DNA of 64,000 nucleotides from Doryteuthis pealeii (GCA_023376005.1 CM042138.1:97647271-97711270), one strand, 5' to 3'. Counted from the stretch's first letter, positions 10,596 through 21,564 are shown. The notes: generated by a model from the letters alone, not told the origin. A program made the numbers and translations.

Positions 10596-10792
10596 ATAAC
10601 CCACAAGGGTTGATATGCCATTAAACAAAGTAATTAACCAACTAACATAAAAATTATTTCTACCAATTTATTGATATGCATGGAGTAAAACAAAAATAAT
10701 TTCTACCAATTTACACATTAAGTTAAACAAATCACACATATAAAAAAAAACAAGATCTGTCATTAAATAACCCACAAGTTGAAATTAGATGA
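10596..10792 (+). repeat. HPR 3' tips interrupted by LTR element
   Basis: ATAACCCACAAGGGTTGATA continues the hairpin whose left arm (ATTAAATAAC) ends at 7,525. A second HPR-like tip (ATTAAATAACCCACAAGTTG) lies at about 10,763-10,785. The bases between are AT-rich. Confidence 0.75.
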
Positions 10793-11158
10793 TATATTGA
10801 TTTTTAACGACATTTCAACCCGACTAGGGTTATTTGGGTGGTTTGGGAATCGCGTTCATTGTGTAGCTGTTCCTTAAAAGTTTTTTAAAATATTTTTTTA
10901 AATATTTTCAAATCCAAATATTTTAACATATCTATTTGACGCATATATAGGACAGTAACAAATGCTATCACTTCTACTCAGAGTGGACCTGGAAGTAATG
11001 GCAATGAAGGAGTACTCTACACTTCCCAAATGTCCAGAACTAGAGCCTCACCATTATATGGAGTTTAGTGCTATATCTAGGACACCTCTTTGGGACGGGC
11101 CTTACCACTCAGTAGGAGATATAGTCAGCGTATTCCACGTCCCGCTGACTGGACTAGT
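10793..11158 (-). repeat. HPR retroposon, short form, near full length
   Basis: Reverse orientation. The stem-loop tip is at the left (TTAACGACATTTCAACCC), then the AT-rich middle, the conserved GTAATGGCAATGAAGG and CCAGAACTAGAGCCTCACCA blocks, and the distal CAGTAGGAGATATAGTCAGC end. It lacks the about 300-base insert seen in the long form. Confidence 0.85.
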
Positions 11159-11194
11159 TTGTATTAAAGGTAAGAAAAATGAGTGATAATTGAG

Positions 11195-11445
11195 AAAGGT
11201 ACGTAACGGTTATCGTCGTAAGAAGTGGAATTGTGGACGAGGCTATTTACATTTCACTTAACGCTAATACCCTTAAGAAAGGCATGAACCAACTATTCTC
11301 CCTCCAGCTATGGATAAATAGTAAGGAAAACTAGTTTTTTTAAACTTTGGTATTGGGCTATGAGAAGGAAAATTCAAACCAGCTGTAAACCTGGAGAGGG
11401 AAGATTTCTTTTAGACTATTCGTACCCAAAGCACACTACACGCAG
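11195..11445 (+). repeat. SINE-1 copy with alternative tail
   Basis: The head is decayed (GTAACGGTTATCGTCGTAAG) but the body is clear (CGCTAATACCC, AAGAAAGGCATGAACC). Its 3' part reads AGCTGTAAACCTGGAGAGGG rather than the usual AATTGACCTTGTGTCGCAT. Confidence 0.75.
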
Positions 11446-11529
11446 CCACCCTCACAATTAATCCAGATTACGGGATATGTTTTTATATCTTAATATGTAT
11501 GCATATGCATAAGGGTGTAAGTATATCTG

Positions 11530-11760
11530 TATGCATAGGTGTGGAAATGAGGCTGTTTGCATTTCACATACTCCTGATATTTCTGGGAAAGGTATGAATC
11601 CAACTATTATCCCCCAATCATAGGTAAATAGTAGGACAGACTGGTATTAACTTTGGTATGGCAACAGGTCTAGGAGAAGGAAAAATTCTGAATTCAACTC
11701 AGTTGTAGACCTGGAGGGGGATGGGCTTCGCTAAGCTATCCCTGCCCAAGACACAACCAA
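11530..11760 (+). repeat. SINE-1 copy with alternative tail
   Basis: Body from GGCTGTTTGCATTTCACATA, ending AGTTGTAGACCTGGAGGGGG and then GGCTTCGCTAAGCTATCCCT. The same tail is present in reverse at about 13,500. Bases 11,761-12,014 after it have no recognised feature. Confidence 0.75.
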
Positions 11761-12014
11761 ACCAGTTTACGGGACCAACGAGAGAGAACATTGGAAGGAG
11801 AAGGTTAAGGAGTGAAAGAAGAAGATAAACTGATAAAAGATGATACAAGCAAAATAAAAAGAAACTTCAAATTTGTCATTGGCGCTGCAAAATCTTCCTT
11901 CTTCAGAAATTTGGCTCTAACGCAGTGCAATCCTCCTGCTCAAATTTACTCCCTTCAAATTTATTCAATTCATTCAATACAATCTTTTCCCTCGATGGAT
12001 TAACCCTACAAATT

Positions 12015-12545
12015 AATTTCGTCGGCTGAGGTAGTAGAATATAGGGCCACCTATTGACCGTAAGTGGTGACCCTTGATGCTTAAGGACGGAATCCGTGTG
12101 GCTGATCACTTTGGCCCTTACTTGGACTAGACGGGCGGTCGGATAGCACACTTTCAATCAGTCGGTTGGTCACGCCAAGCTCTATCACCTATATGATAGT
12201 CCCAACCATAATGCTCTTATGGCAAAACCCCAACCCTTTTTATCATATATGTGTAGAAGGTGGTGGCTGATGGTCTTAGTGTCCTAGGTATGACGTTAAG
12301 CTACATCAAGTTACAATTCGGGAGATTTGGGGAGTGTGTAGTACTCCTTCATTGCCATTACTCACAGATCAATGTTGACCTAAAGTGGTATTACCTGTTA
12401 ACGTCCCATCTATGGATTTAAAAAATAGAAGATGAGTTTAAAAAAATAAGTTTTTTATAAAATTGTATACCCAACAATAATGGATAAAATAAAACCCACT
12501 GTGTCATAAAATAACCCAAAGTTTGTCATAAAATTAACCTTGTTT
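12015..12545 (+). repeat. HPR retroposon, long form
   Basis: Starts near TTCGTCGGCTGAGG and contains the long-form segment (CTTAAGGACGGAATCC, TTTGGCCCTTACTTGGACTA, CACCTATATGATAGTCCCAA). It continues through TCATTGCCATTACTC to the stem-loop tip (CATAAAATAACCC) near 12,530. The final simple-repeat tail is lost. Confidence 0.85.
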
Positions 12546-13494
12546 TGAACTAAATAATATTAATGAATATAAATCAATAGATACAGAAGTCCTCCCATGA
12601 GAAAAAAACATATTGCGGAATGTGCCTTTTTTTAAGATATCGGTTTTATTCATGAGAGATTTATTTATCACTTCTGTAGAAATTGTAGATTTTTACGAGA
12701 CCCAAGAGTTCTGGCTTTCCTGTTTCCCAACCAGGTTTGAGACCAAACTATTGTTTTTTGTTGTTGTTTTTTTGTTGTTTTTGTTGTTTTGTTTTTTTTT
12801 TTTTTTTCGGTCAGACTAGCTTTCTCTTGGCTGGACTAACTTACTAACTTAAAAGGTTTCAAAACGCCTACTCTTCTCTGATGATAAAGGCAAATGTCAG
12901 TGTGCCATTGTGTCATTGTGTCACATTTTTTCATCTTTATCCTAGAGGCCCTAGTCCAACATATCATACCATTTTGGAATCAGGCCGACTCCGTGAGTGA
13001 TTTAAAAATATTCCGGGTCGAATCCGGGCCTCCAATCCTGAAACTTTGGATTCCAAAGTTTTAATTACTGCGATTGTTTTCGGTGATGTTTTGCGGGATT
13101 TTTGCAACGAATTTTTTACGATAACAATGTTTATAACTCGGAAACAAATTTTAGAATAATGGAAATGAATTTCGAAAGCCAATGAAAGTCATTCATGAAA
13201 TAGAAATAATTGCTTATACGGGGAAGTAAGGTCCTTAATACATCAAACTGTCTTTAAATTAAGTGGCAGCAGAGGAATTATCGTTGAAGTTTTAAAAGGT
13301 AGGCTTAGATATTAATGCAATACTGAAATGGACCGATTAAGAGTCCTCCACGAAAGCTACCTCAATTGCCTCGGCTTTTAATTTAGCTGCTCATAATTTC
13401 ACCATTTAGAATCAAATACAATACGGTAAGAATGGTCTACTAGAAGAAAAATAAGACATCCCATAATCTGCTTTTGTCGTGGAACACTATTCAT
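12546..13494. other. Unassigned segment with T-rich tract
   Basis: No gene recognised. A T-rich (GTTTTT)n tract lies at about 12,752-12,810. Confidence 0.4.
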
Positions 13495-13765
13495 GTAGCG
13501 AGTCTTGGGTAGAAATAACTTGGCGAAGCCCACCCTTCCCCTGGTTCAGTGTTGAATTCAATTTTCCTTCTCCTATATCGATTACTATGTCATGGTTAGA
13601 AGATCCAGTATTCCCTACTATTTACCCATAGGTGAAAGGAGAATAGTTGGATTCATACCTTTCCCAAACGTTATGTATAATGCAAATAATCTCATCCAGG
13701 ATTTGAAATCTGTTCGCTGAGTCCATTTCCTTTCAACGATAACCATTAAACAACGCACCTTGGTT
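13495..13765 (-). repeat. SINE-1 copy with alternative tail
   Basis: Reverse orientation. The alternative tail (GGCGAAGCCCACCC) is at the left; the body is at 13,560-13,690; the head (ATCCAGGATTTGAAATC, then AACGATAACCATTAAAC) is at the right. Confidence 0.8.
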
Positions 13766-13892
13766 ATGGTCACATACAAAATGAGTGGTTTTGTCTTTTC
13801 TGGTACAAGGTTAAAAATACAAGGCACCCAGTTCGAATCGAACTCACTATAGTATTAATGGTCTGCTAGAAGAACTCACGAATAACCGCACA

Positions 13893-14183
13893 ATGAGGAA
13901 TTGTACTAATTGGCTCTCATGAGACAAAATCTATTGAATATTTTTCTTCAATATTTTAAACGATATCGAATGTTTTTTCATGATAGATTTATTCCTTGTT
14001 TCTATAGCAATAATATATTTTAATGAAGCTGGTTTCCTGGTCTGACAACCAACCTTACCTATTTCTCAACCAATTCTCGCTACAGATTGATTTATTGTAA
14101 TTATATCATTAATATATTTTTTAATGGAATTAATATATATCCCAAGTCTTATATATAAAGTTGGAATATCTAATATGTATTTA
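13893..14183 (-). repeat. Body of composite tRNA-headed repeat, locus 1
   Basis: An AT-rich segment starting ATGAGGAATTGTACTAATTG that leads into the tRNA-like array. The same 755-base stretch (13,893-14,647) recurs at 20,812-21,564. On the minus strand it lies downstream of the tRNA-like heads, as a SINE body would. Confidence 0.8.
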
Positions 14184-15006
14184 CTTAACCCGTTCACCAT
14201 GGGTAGAATGTGACAGCAGGTCGTAAGTATGGGTTACCCAGCGAAGATTGAACTCGCTATTTAGAAGTGATGGACCTTCGATACTACTTTGATAACCATT
14301 ACACCACGGTGGAACGTTCCATTTACCCAACCTGTTCGCCACGGGTAGGATGTAATACAAGTTCGCAAATATGGAGCAGCCAGCAAGTATTGAAATCGCT
14401 ATTTAGTAGTAATAGAACTGTCAGAATACCTTGCTAAACATTACACCACGATGGTACGCGCTTACTGTTACCTAATCCGTTCACTACGGGTAGAAGGTGG
14501 GACAAGATTTCAAGTAAGGGGCATCCAGCGAGTATCGAACTCGCTATTCACTTGTAATGGATCTGCAATACTACCTTGATAACCATTACACCACGATGGG
14601 ACACCCCTTTTACCCATCCCGCTCACCACGGGTAGGATGTGACACAATGTCGCAAGCGTGGTGGATCCAACAAGAATCGAACTTGCTATTTATTTGTAAT
14701 GAATCTGCGAGACTAGCTTGCTAACATCACACTAAGATGGGACGTTTCACACAACCCGTTCGCCATGGGTGGGATGTGACACAAGACCACTAGTATGGGA
14801 CACCCAACAACTATCGAATTCGCTATTCAGTAATAATAAGTCTAACCATTGCACCCCGATGTTATGCCTCTTTTACCCAACCCGTTCACCATGGTTAGGA
14901 TGTGACACAAGGTCGCAAGTGTGGCACATCTAGCGAGGATCGAACTCGCTCTTCAGTGTTAATGTATCTGCGACACTATCTTGCTACCATCACACTATGA
15001 TGGAAT
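14184..15006 (-). repeat. Tandem array of six tRNA-like units
   Basis: Units of about 125-146 bases start near 14,184, 14,324, 14,469, 14,611, 14,751 and 14,874. On the minus strand each has a head close to tRNA-Gln (ATCGTGGTGTAATGGTTA), a B-box-like GAGTTCGATACTCGCTGG about 50 bases on, and a linker including TGTGTCACATCCTACCCGTG. None is a canonical tRNA: the anticodon arm region is lengthened and divergent. They are SINE heads or tRNA-derived repeats arranged head to tail, each carrying potential internal pol III boxes. Confidence 0.88.
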
Positions 15007-15728
15007 TCCGATAATCAGACTAGTTGTATAATCACAAACAAGAAGCTGTCCTGGAGAATAGGAATGATAAGATTGTTTGTGACGAGAGAATTCAGACTGG
15101 TAACCCTTTCCCAACCAAAAGATCAAATTAAATTATCGTAAATGAAGTCAAACAATGTAAGACACTGGATATAGCCTTTTCTGCAGACCACAAGGTGAAA
15201 TTGAAAAACAGTACACGCTTCTGCAAATGAATTGAAACAGTCGCTTTAATTTCCTTTCCTTCTCAATACGGTCAATTCTAGACCCACTGGAGTGACAGAA
15301 CGTAATAGATTTCTATTTTTCCTCAGATTATGTAATTTACACTGGTGTGCAATAATATGAATCTATTTTCGGGGTGTAAGATGAAATTTGGTTGGCCTTG
15401 AAAAATATTGCGTCATCCGTGATTGCATCTGATATGTATCAGTCGATTGGTTGTCTTATGGCCATTGTCTGCGATGGACATTATTCAAAGGAAGTGTACG
15501 GCAATTGTAACGCTCCACAAACACTGTGGTGAGCCTTACAGATATTATAATAATATCGGAGTTATTCGTTTTTTTGTTTTTGTTTTTGTTTTTGTTTTTT
15601 TGTTTTGTTTTGTTTTGTTTCTTTCGATTAATTATCAAAAGTGTGTATAAAGATGGAAAATATCTAATCGTTACTATAGAAAACTAATTATAGAATATAG
15701 CAGACTTGTAGCAGTAAAGTCGGCGGAG

Positions 15729-15761
<33 letters not shown>

Positions 15762-15835
15762 CAATGGCTAGATCGTAATTTGGCACAATTCAATCGTCTT
15801 AGACCGAGCCAGACGAGTTCCGAACCAAATATATA
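15007..15835. other. Unassigned segment with T-rich and (TA)n-(TG)n tracts
   Basis: No gene recognised. (GTTTTT)n at about 15,563-15,625 and (TA)n followed by (TG)n at about 15,729-15,762. Confidence 0.45.
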
Positions 15836-16090
15836 AATTTACGGTCTTGGGTTATTTTATACCAAAGACATTTTGTTTTGATTCTTGTTGGGCATTTAAT
15901 TTTTTTAATACATTTTTAAACTCAATTTCTTATATTTAACCCATATATGGGACCCTAATAGGTACTAGCACTCCAGGTCAGAATGGATCTGCGAGTAATG
16001 GCAATGAAGGGGTACTCCACACTCCCCAGGGCTCCAGAATTGAAGCATTACCACTAGATGCAGTTTAACCTCATACTCAGGTCTCTAAGA
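15836..16090 (-). repeat. HPR retroposon joined to SINE-1, copy A
   Basis: Reads from the hairpin arm (ACGGTCTTGGGTTATTTTAT) through GGGACCCTAATAGGTACTA to CATACTCAGGTCTCTAAGAC. SINE-1 then starts abruptly at ATCGTGGTGTAATGG. The same junction exists at 17,478. Confidence 0.85.
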
Positions 16091-16508
16091 CTCTCAGTCA
16101 TCGTGGTGTAATGGATATCGTCATAGAAAATGGACACGACGAGTCGGGTTCAAATCCTGGACGAATCTGTTTGCATTCCACTTTTCATGGATGAATAAAA
16201 TTGCGTCTGCCTTTAAACCTCTCAACCGTCTACACTGACTGACTCTCCTTTAGCCTCCCGTCCTGTCGATGAGGCTTAGAATAATAGATATGTAAATTAT
16301 TATGGAGGCTCGCTGCGTAACGGTTATCATCTTACAAAATGGTTACGGTGACCTGAGTTCAAATTCTGAACGAAACTGTTAGCGTTTCACTTTATGCTAA
16401 TGCCATTGGAAAAGGTATCTCTTCTTCCCCCAGTTATCGGTAAATAGTAGGGCAGATTGGGTTCTTTGGCTTTCGTATAGCAACCGGTCAAGGAGGAGAT
16501 AAATTGAT
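16091..16508 (+). repeat. Two truncated SINE-1 copies
   Basis: The first copy (16,091-16,190) has head and B-box (GGGTTCAAATCCTGG) and stops after GTTTGCATTCCACTT. The second (about 16,313-16,505) has a decayed head and a body ending near GCAACCGGTCAAGGAGGAG. Between them lies unassigned sequence. Confidence 0.8.
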
Positions 16509-16867
16509 AGATCGTTTTAATGGCATCTAAACCCGTCTAGGGTTATTTTATGCCTAGGGGTTAGAAAATTGCGTTCACTTGTTAGTGAATTGCATTCATA
16601 TTTATAAGATGTACTCTACACTCTCCAGATCTCCAGAATTGGAGCTTCACCGTCAGATACATTTTAGTATCAAACCTAGGACACCACCTTTTTTTTTTTG
16701 GTGGAGGAGCTTATCCCTTTGCAGGGGGATACAGTCGGCGTATTTTAAGTCCCACCGACAGATCGAAAAGGAAAACTCTGAATTCAAACCAGCAGTAGTC
16801 CACTTAAAAATTGACCTTGTGTCGCATCCAGCTCTTGGCGGTGAACGGGGTTGAGTAAATATATGCA
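16508..16867. repeat. HPR (reverse) followed by SINE-1 tail
   Basis: 16,508-16,762 is a reverse-oriented HPR short form with an internal deletion, from TTTTAATGGCATCTAAACCC to CAGTCGGCGTATTTTAAG. 16,763-16,867 is a forward SINE-1 3' end (AAAACTCTGAATTCAAACC ... TTGACCTTGTGTCGCATCC). Bases 16,868-17,184 have no recognised feature. Confidence 0.8.
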
Positions 16868-17184
16868 AATTGTTGACTGAACTAAGCGTACAGTTCGAAA
16901 ACTTGCTTACGCACGTTCAAACTCAGTAACGCTGTGCCGCTTACAACACAGCCCATTAAAGAACTAATGTCTTTGACTGAAGAGCTACAATATCGATATT
17001 CTTGGTGTTAAACTGCGCTTACCATTTTTACCGTCCTGTGCATGCGCTATTCAAGCAGTATCGATTAAGTGTCTCTTGGACCGTTTTTCAACGCCGACAT
17101 AATTCAACTTGAGACTTGAGCGTTAATAATGAGCAAGTATCATAAATGTTAGTTAGATAATATCACAACCAGTGAGCCGACGGA

Positions 17185-17478
17185 ATGAGGTTGGTTGGTC
17201 AGTTCGTTGGAATTTACGGTCTTGGGTTATTTCATACCGAAAACATTTTTTTTGTTCTTGTTGGGCATTTCATTTTTTTTAAATACATTTTTAAACTCAA
17301 TTTCTTATATTTAACTCATATATGGGACCCTAATAGGTACTATCACTCCAGGTCAGAATGGATCTGAGAGTAATGGCAATGAAGGGGTACTCCACACTCC
17401 CCAGGGCTCCAGAATTGAAACATTTACCCCTAGATGCAGTTTAACCTCATACTCAGGTCTCTCACACCCTCAGTCATC
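17185..17478 (-). repeat. HPR retroposon joined to SINE-1, copy B
   Basis: Nearly the same sequence as 15,836-16,090, preceded by a GGTTGGT simple tail at 17,191. The fusion to SINE-1 is at the same point in both families. Confidence 0.85.
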
Positions 17479-17745
17479 GTGTGTAATGGATATCGTCATA
17501 GGAAATGGACACGACGAGACGGTTTCAAATCCTGGACGAATCTGTTTGCATTCTACATAGCGTTAATACCCTTGTGAAAGGTATGAATCCAACTATTCTC
17601 TCTCTAGCCATGGGTAAATAGTAGGGCTCTTTAACCTTGGTTAGGCAACCAGTCTAGGAAAAAAAACATTAATTAAAACCTGCTAAACCCCGCTTAATCA
17701 ATTTGACCATGTGTCGCATACTGCTCGTGCCAGTCAGGGCCAAAG
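17479..17745 (+). repeat. SINE-1 copy
   Basis: The head GTGTGTAATGGATATCGTCA, B-box GGTTTCAAATCC, body and tail (AATTTGACCATGTGTCGCAT) are all present. Bases 17,746-18,220 after it have no recognised feature beyond a T-rich stretch near 17,870. Confidence 0.85.
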
Positions 17746-18220
17746 GGCGGAATGAGGATCGACTGTAGGAGAAAGAAAAAGAAAAGAAAAGTGAAAAAGA
17801 AGGCGAATGCTATAATGGCGCTCCTAACTTCCGGTGTGCATGAGCGTTTATATCGTTCGCCTTAATCCTTTCTTTTTTTTTATTTGGCAAGAGATTTTCC
17901 AGACGCATCATCAATTATTTATTTATTTGCTATTTTAATAGCAAGAGTGTCTGCTGATGGTCACTGTTGAAATCGCTTTCGGAATCATTGGCCTAAATTA
18001 GAGCTCGCCAAAGTGGTCAATACTGACCACTTATGGATCAATTCAGCTATTCAGAGGGTCGATAAAATGCCTGGGAAGTTGATAAACGTGGCGGTCGTCG
18101 AAGACTGGACTTTTGGGGTCAAAAAAATAAAAATACTTATTATTAGTTATTTAAATGACGGCAAACATTCTATACGTATTTTTCAATTGACTGGTTGATT
18201 TAAGTTTTGTTTTGTTTTCT

Positions 18221-18330
18221 TTGTTTAATGTCATATCGACCTTCGTGGTTATTTAATGCCAAATCCATCTTTGTAGAACAGCAATAGTGCTATTTAACCT
18301 ATATATGGGGGTGGTGAAGGTGTTTATATA
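18221..18330 (-). repeat. HPR 3' tip
   Basis: The stem-loop (ATGTCATATCGACC ... GGTTATTTAATGCC) is preceded by a T/G-rich tail and followed by the degenerate ATTTAACCTATATATGGG block. Confidence 0.7.
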
Positions 18331-18349
18331 TTTCTCAGGGCTTAGTTTG

Positions 18350-18430
18350 GTTTTAGATAGATAGATACATACATACATACATACATACATACATACAGAC
18401 TGATATAGATCAATGTGAATATATAGATAA

Positions 18431-18473
<43 letters not shown>

Positions 18474-18810
18474 TGAATAGACTATGATACATACATACAT
18501 ATATAGCAACTGCATAATCTCTTATAGATCACTGCATTCCCTCATAATCTTACAGCTCCACCATCAGCACTCCTTCGCTCATACATACATACATACATGC
18601 ATACAAGCATATGAACAGAGATAGATCAATATAAATTGATATATAGATAGATAGATAAATATGAATAGAACTAGAATAGATATATATGCATATAGACAGA
18701 GACCTAGACAGAGAAAGAGAAAGAGAGAAAGAGAGACAGAGAGGGGTTGAATGTTTTGTTTTTACGGCATATCAACCCTTTTCGGGTCATTTAATGAATC
18801 AAGTCATTTT
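18350..18810. repeat. Microsatellite field with HPR tip
   Basis: Runs of GATA, TACA (18,365-18,397), (GA)n at 18,439-18,470, more TACA near 18,580, and GATA near 18,640. An HPR hairpin (TACGGCATATCAACCC) is at 18,760-18,795. Bases 18,811-19,009 are unassigned. Confidence 0.85.
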
Positions 18811-19009
18811 GATAAACAGAGGTCAGGTTGATTAGAGTACCTGCTATTGCTTAAGTGGTCACCTAATTATGTATTGAACAGACTCGTCGCTGCTTAATTG
18901 TAGTGATCTAGCGGAAGCCAGTGCTTTCAACATGACTTGACCGTTACCCAAGATTATTAGTCTGATAGTGAACGTAATAGCCCGACTGGAGTTCGAACTC
19001 GCTTGCTCG

Positions 19010-19932
19010 TGATTGATTGATTTTAATATCCCGTAAACCTACTGAGAGTTATTTTATGTCTGGAAGTTAAAAAATTGTGTTCATTGTATGGGGGTGAGTA
19101 AAAAAGTAATGTCATTTTGTTTAGGACAGGTATAATTACCAACACAGGAACATGTATCATACATCAAAATAAAGCTAGTCCTCTGTGGATCACACCCCTA
19201 CTCCTCCACATAGTCACCGTTTCTCTCAATATCAATGTTACACCTTTGAATGAGAGCATGTATCCGTGCCCCGTAAATATCTGTTACTGTTCTTTGAGCC
19301 ACTTCTTCACTACAGATTTCAATTCCTCGTCACTGGAATAATGTTTACCTCTCAAACCCTCTTTCATGAGGCCGAAGAGATGAATCCGACGAGTAAGACC
19401 CAACTTGCCAATCGACAATGTCTTCTTCTAGTGAAGAAATGGCTAAAAAACAGTCAACAGAATTTTACGGGGCAGGATACATGCTCTTATTAGAAGGTGG
19501 AGCATTGCTATTGAGAGAAACGGTGACGGAGTATGTGATCCACAGAGGAATAGTTTCATTTTGATATATGATACACGTTCCTGTATTGGTAATTATACCT
19601 GTCCTAAACAAAATGGCATTACTTTTTTCACTCACCCTCGTAAATTCATATCTACATTTTTTGTGTAGTTGCTTCTTAAAAGTTTTATTTTTTGCACACG
19701 GTCCTTTGAATGCATATAATTTATAAACAGATCTATTTGGCCTGTTGATAGGACCCTAATCTCCGGGTCAGAGTTGACCTGGGAGTACTCCGCACTCTCC
19801 AGATTTTCAGAACATGATTTTTCCATCCGTTTAGTGCAGTTTAGTGTAATACCAGGGAAATCCGATTACTTTTGAGGGGCTTTGCCTCTCTTTAGGGGAT
19901 GAAGTCAATGTATTCTAATCCCCGCCGACTGT
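19010..19932 (-). repeat. HPR retroposon interrupted by mariner palindrome
   Basis: The hairpin end with GATTGATTGATTTT tail lies at 19,010-19,088. The HPR sequence resumes after the inserted element at 19,641 (AAATTCATATCTACATTTTT) and runs to GATGAAGTCAATGTATTCTA near 19,915. Joining the flanks restores the HPR order, which dates the insertion as later. Confidence 0.85.
19089..19640. mobile_element. Mariner-derived head-to-head palindrome
   Basis: TA is present on both sides (19,087-19,088 and 19,641-19,642). The inverted arms are at least 130 bases long; the left one starts GGGGGTGAGTAAAAAAGTAA. The left arm on the minus strand encodes a mariner transposase C-terminus (HLFGLMKEGLRGKHYSS, then DEELKSVVKKWLKEQ). 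The right arm on the plus strand encodes the corresponding terminal part (AKKQSTEFYGAG with later GTGACGGAG). Both arms are therefore the 3' half of a mariner element facing outward; the 5' half, with the catalytic DDD core, is absent. Confidence 0.8.
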
Positions 19933-19934
19933 AT

Positions 19935-20470
19935 GGATGAAATAAGAAGAAAGAAAGAAGAAAAAAAGAGGAAGAAAATGAGAGGGGAAGAAAATAAACA
20001 GACAGAACACAACGAACAGAGTGGGAGAGAAATGAGAGTGAGAAGAAAGATAGAAAGACAGAGAGGAAGAAAAGGAGGGGAGAGGGAAGAAAAGGTGAGA
20101 GAGAAAGTATGAAAGAAAGGGGAGAGGAGAAAGAAATAAAAAGGGGAAGGAAGAAAGACATAAAAACAAAGAGAAAAAGAACGGGGGAAGAGCTTAATGA
20201 GAGGGGAGGAAATAAATAAACAAACAAACAAACAAATATAGAGCTAGAAAGGGAAGATAGGGAAAGAAACAGATAACAGAAAGACAAAGAACGGGAAGGG
20301 AGGGAGAAATATGGGAAGAAAGAGAGAGAGAAAGAGGGGAGTAAGGAGAGAGAAAGAGGAGAAGAAAGATATAGGGAGAGAGAGAAGGGAAGAAAGAGAG
20401 AGGGAGAGAGAAAAGAAGATACGAAGAAAGAGAGAGAGGAAAAATGAAAGAGAGAGAGAATTTTTTTTCT
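19935..20470. repeat. 530-base polypurine tract
   Basis: Almost only A and G on the plus strand, built from AAAGA, GAGAG and GGAAG words without a fixed period. The long minus-strand open frames (S/F/L-rich) are translations of this tract. Bases 20,471-20,737 are unassigned. Confidence 0.95.
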
Positions 20471-20737
20471 TTTTGTTCGTGCCCAGCGGAATGCAATTGG
20501 TAATTAAGGCAAGTTTGAAATAACTAATCATTGAATTAAAAAGCATAATTAAAAACATGTCTGCTGGTCGATTTCCAAAAGACGAAGAAAAAAGATTCGT
20601 ATATGATTTAAAATTATAAAGGAAAATATGAATGAAGTCGGTCCCACAACTACACCAAATCTATGGCTGTTACAAGCAAGGTATCTCAAAAATATTTATC
20701 CACCTCATCAGCTTTAAAGAGATTAGATAGTTAGTTG

Positions 20738-20811
20738 GTTGGTTCGTTGGTTGGTTGGATTATACGGCATGTCAACCCATTGTTGGGTTATTTTATGCCC
20801 AAGACATTTTG
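20738..20811 (-). repeat. HPR 3' tip, left of inserted composite
   Basis: A GGTTGGTTCGTTGGTTGG simple tail, then the stem-loop ACGGCATGTCAACCC ... GGGTTATTTTATGCCC. Ends with the 23-base target sequence TATTTTATGCCC-AAGACATTTTG (20,789-20,811). Confidence 0.88.
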
Positions 20812-21564
20812 ATGAGGAATTGTACTAATTGGCTCTCATGAGACAAAATGTATTGAATATTGTTTTTTCTTCAATATTTTAAACGATATCGAATTTTTTT
20901 CATAAGAGATTATTCTTGTTTCTATAGCAATAATATATTTAATTAAGCTGATGTCCTGGTCTGACAACTAACCTTACCTATTTCTCAACCAATTCTCGCT
21001 ACAGATTGATTTATTGTAATTATATCATTATTATATTTTTAATGGAATTGATATATCTCCCAAGTCTTATATATAAAGTTGGAATATCTAATATGTATTT
21101 ACTTAACCCGTTCACCATGGATAGAATGTGACAGCAGGTCGTAAGTATGGGTTACCCAGCGAAGATTGAACTCGCTATTTAGAAGTGATGGACCTGCGAT
21201 ACTACGATGATAACCATTACACCACGGTGGAACGTCCCATTTACCCAACCTGTTCGCCACGGTAGGATGTAACACAAGTTCGCAAGTATGGAGCATCCAG
21301 CAAGTATTGAAATCGCTATTTAGTAGTAATAGAACTGTCAGACTACCTTGCTAAACATTACACCACGATGGTAAGCGCTTACTTTTACCTAATCCGTTCA
21401 CTACGGGTAGAAGGTGGGACAAGATTTCAAGTAAGGGGCATCCAGCGAGTATCGAACTCGCTATTCACTTGTAATGGATCTGCAATACTACCTTGATAAC
21501 CATACACCACGATGTGACACCCCTTTTACCCATCCCGCTCACCACGGGTAGGATGTGACACAAG
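20812..21564 (-). mobile_element. Composite tRNA-headed retroposon with 23-bp target duplication
   Basis: The 753 bases match 13,893-14,647: the AT-rich body plus three complete tRNA-like units and the start of a fourth. It is flanked by an identical 23-base direct repeat (20,789-20,811 and 21,565-21,587) that belongs to the host HPR, so this is an insertion, not a simple tandem duplication. On the minus strand it begins in the linker CTTGTGTCACATCCTACCCG, carries three to four sets of pol III-type boxes, and ends in the AT-rich body. It encodes no protein. I infer retrotransposition of an RNA spanning several tandem units. Confidence 0.8.

Noticed and set aside
14184..15006. Cluster of genuine tRNA genes
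   Set aside because: Heads and B-boxes are tRNA-like, but the middle cannot form a normal anticodon arm, lengths are wrong, and linkers repeat with the units.
19905..20558. Minus-strand frames of 84-131 codons rich in S, F and L
   Set aside because: Complement of a polypurine tract; multiple overlapping frames are open at once.
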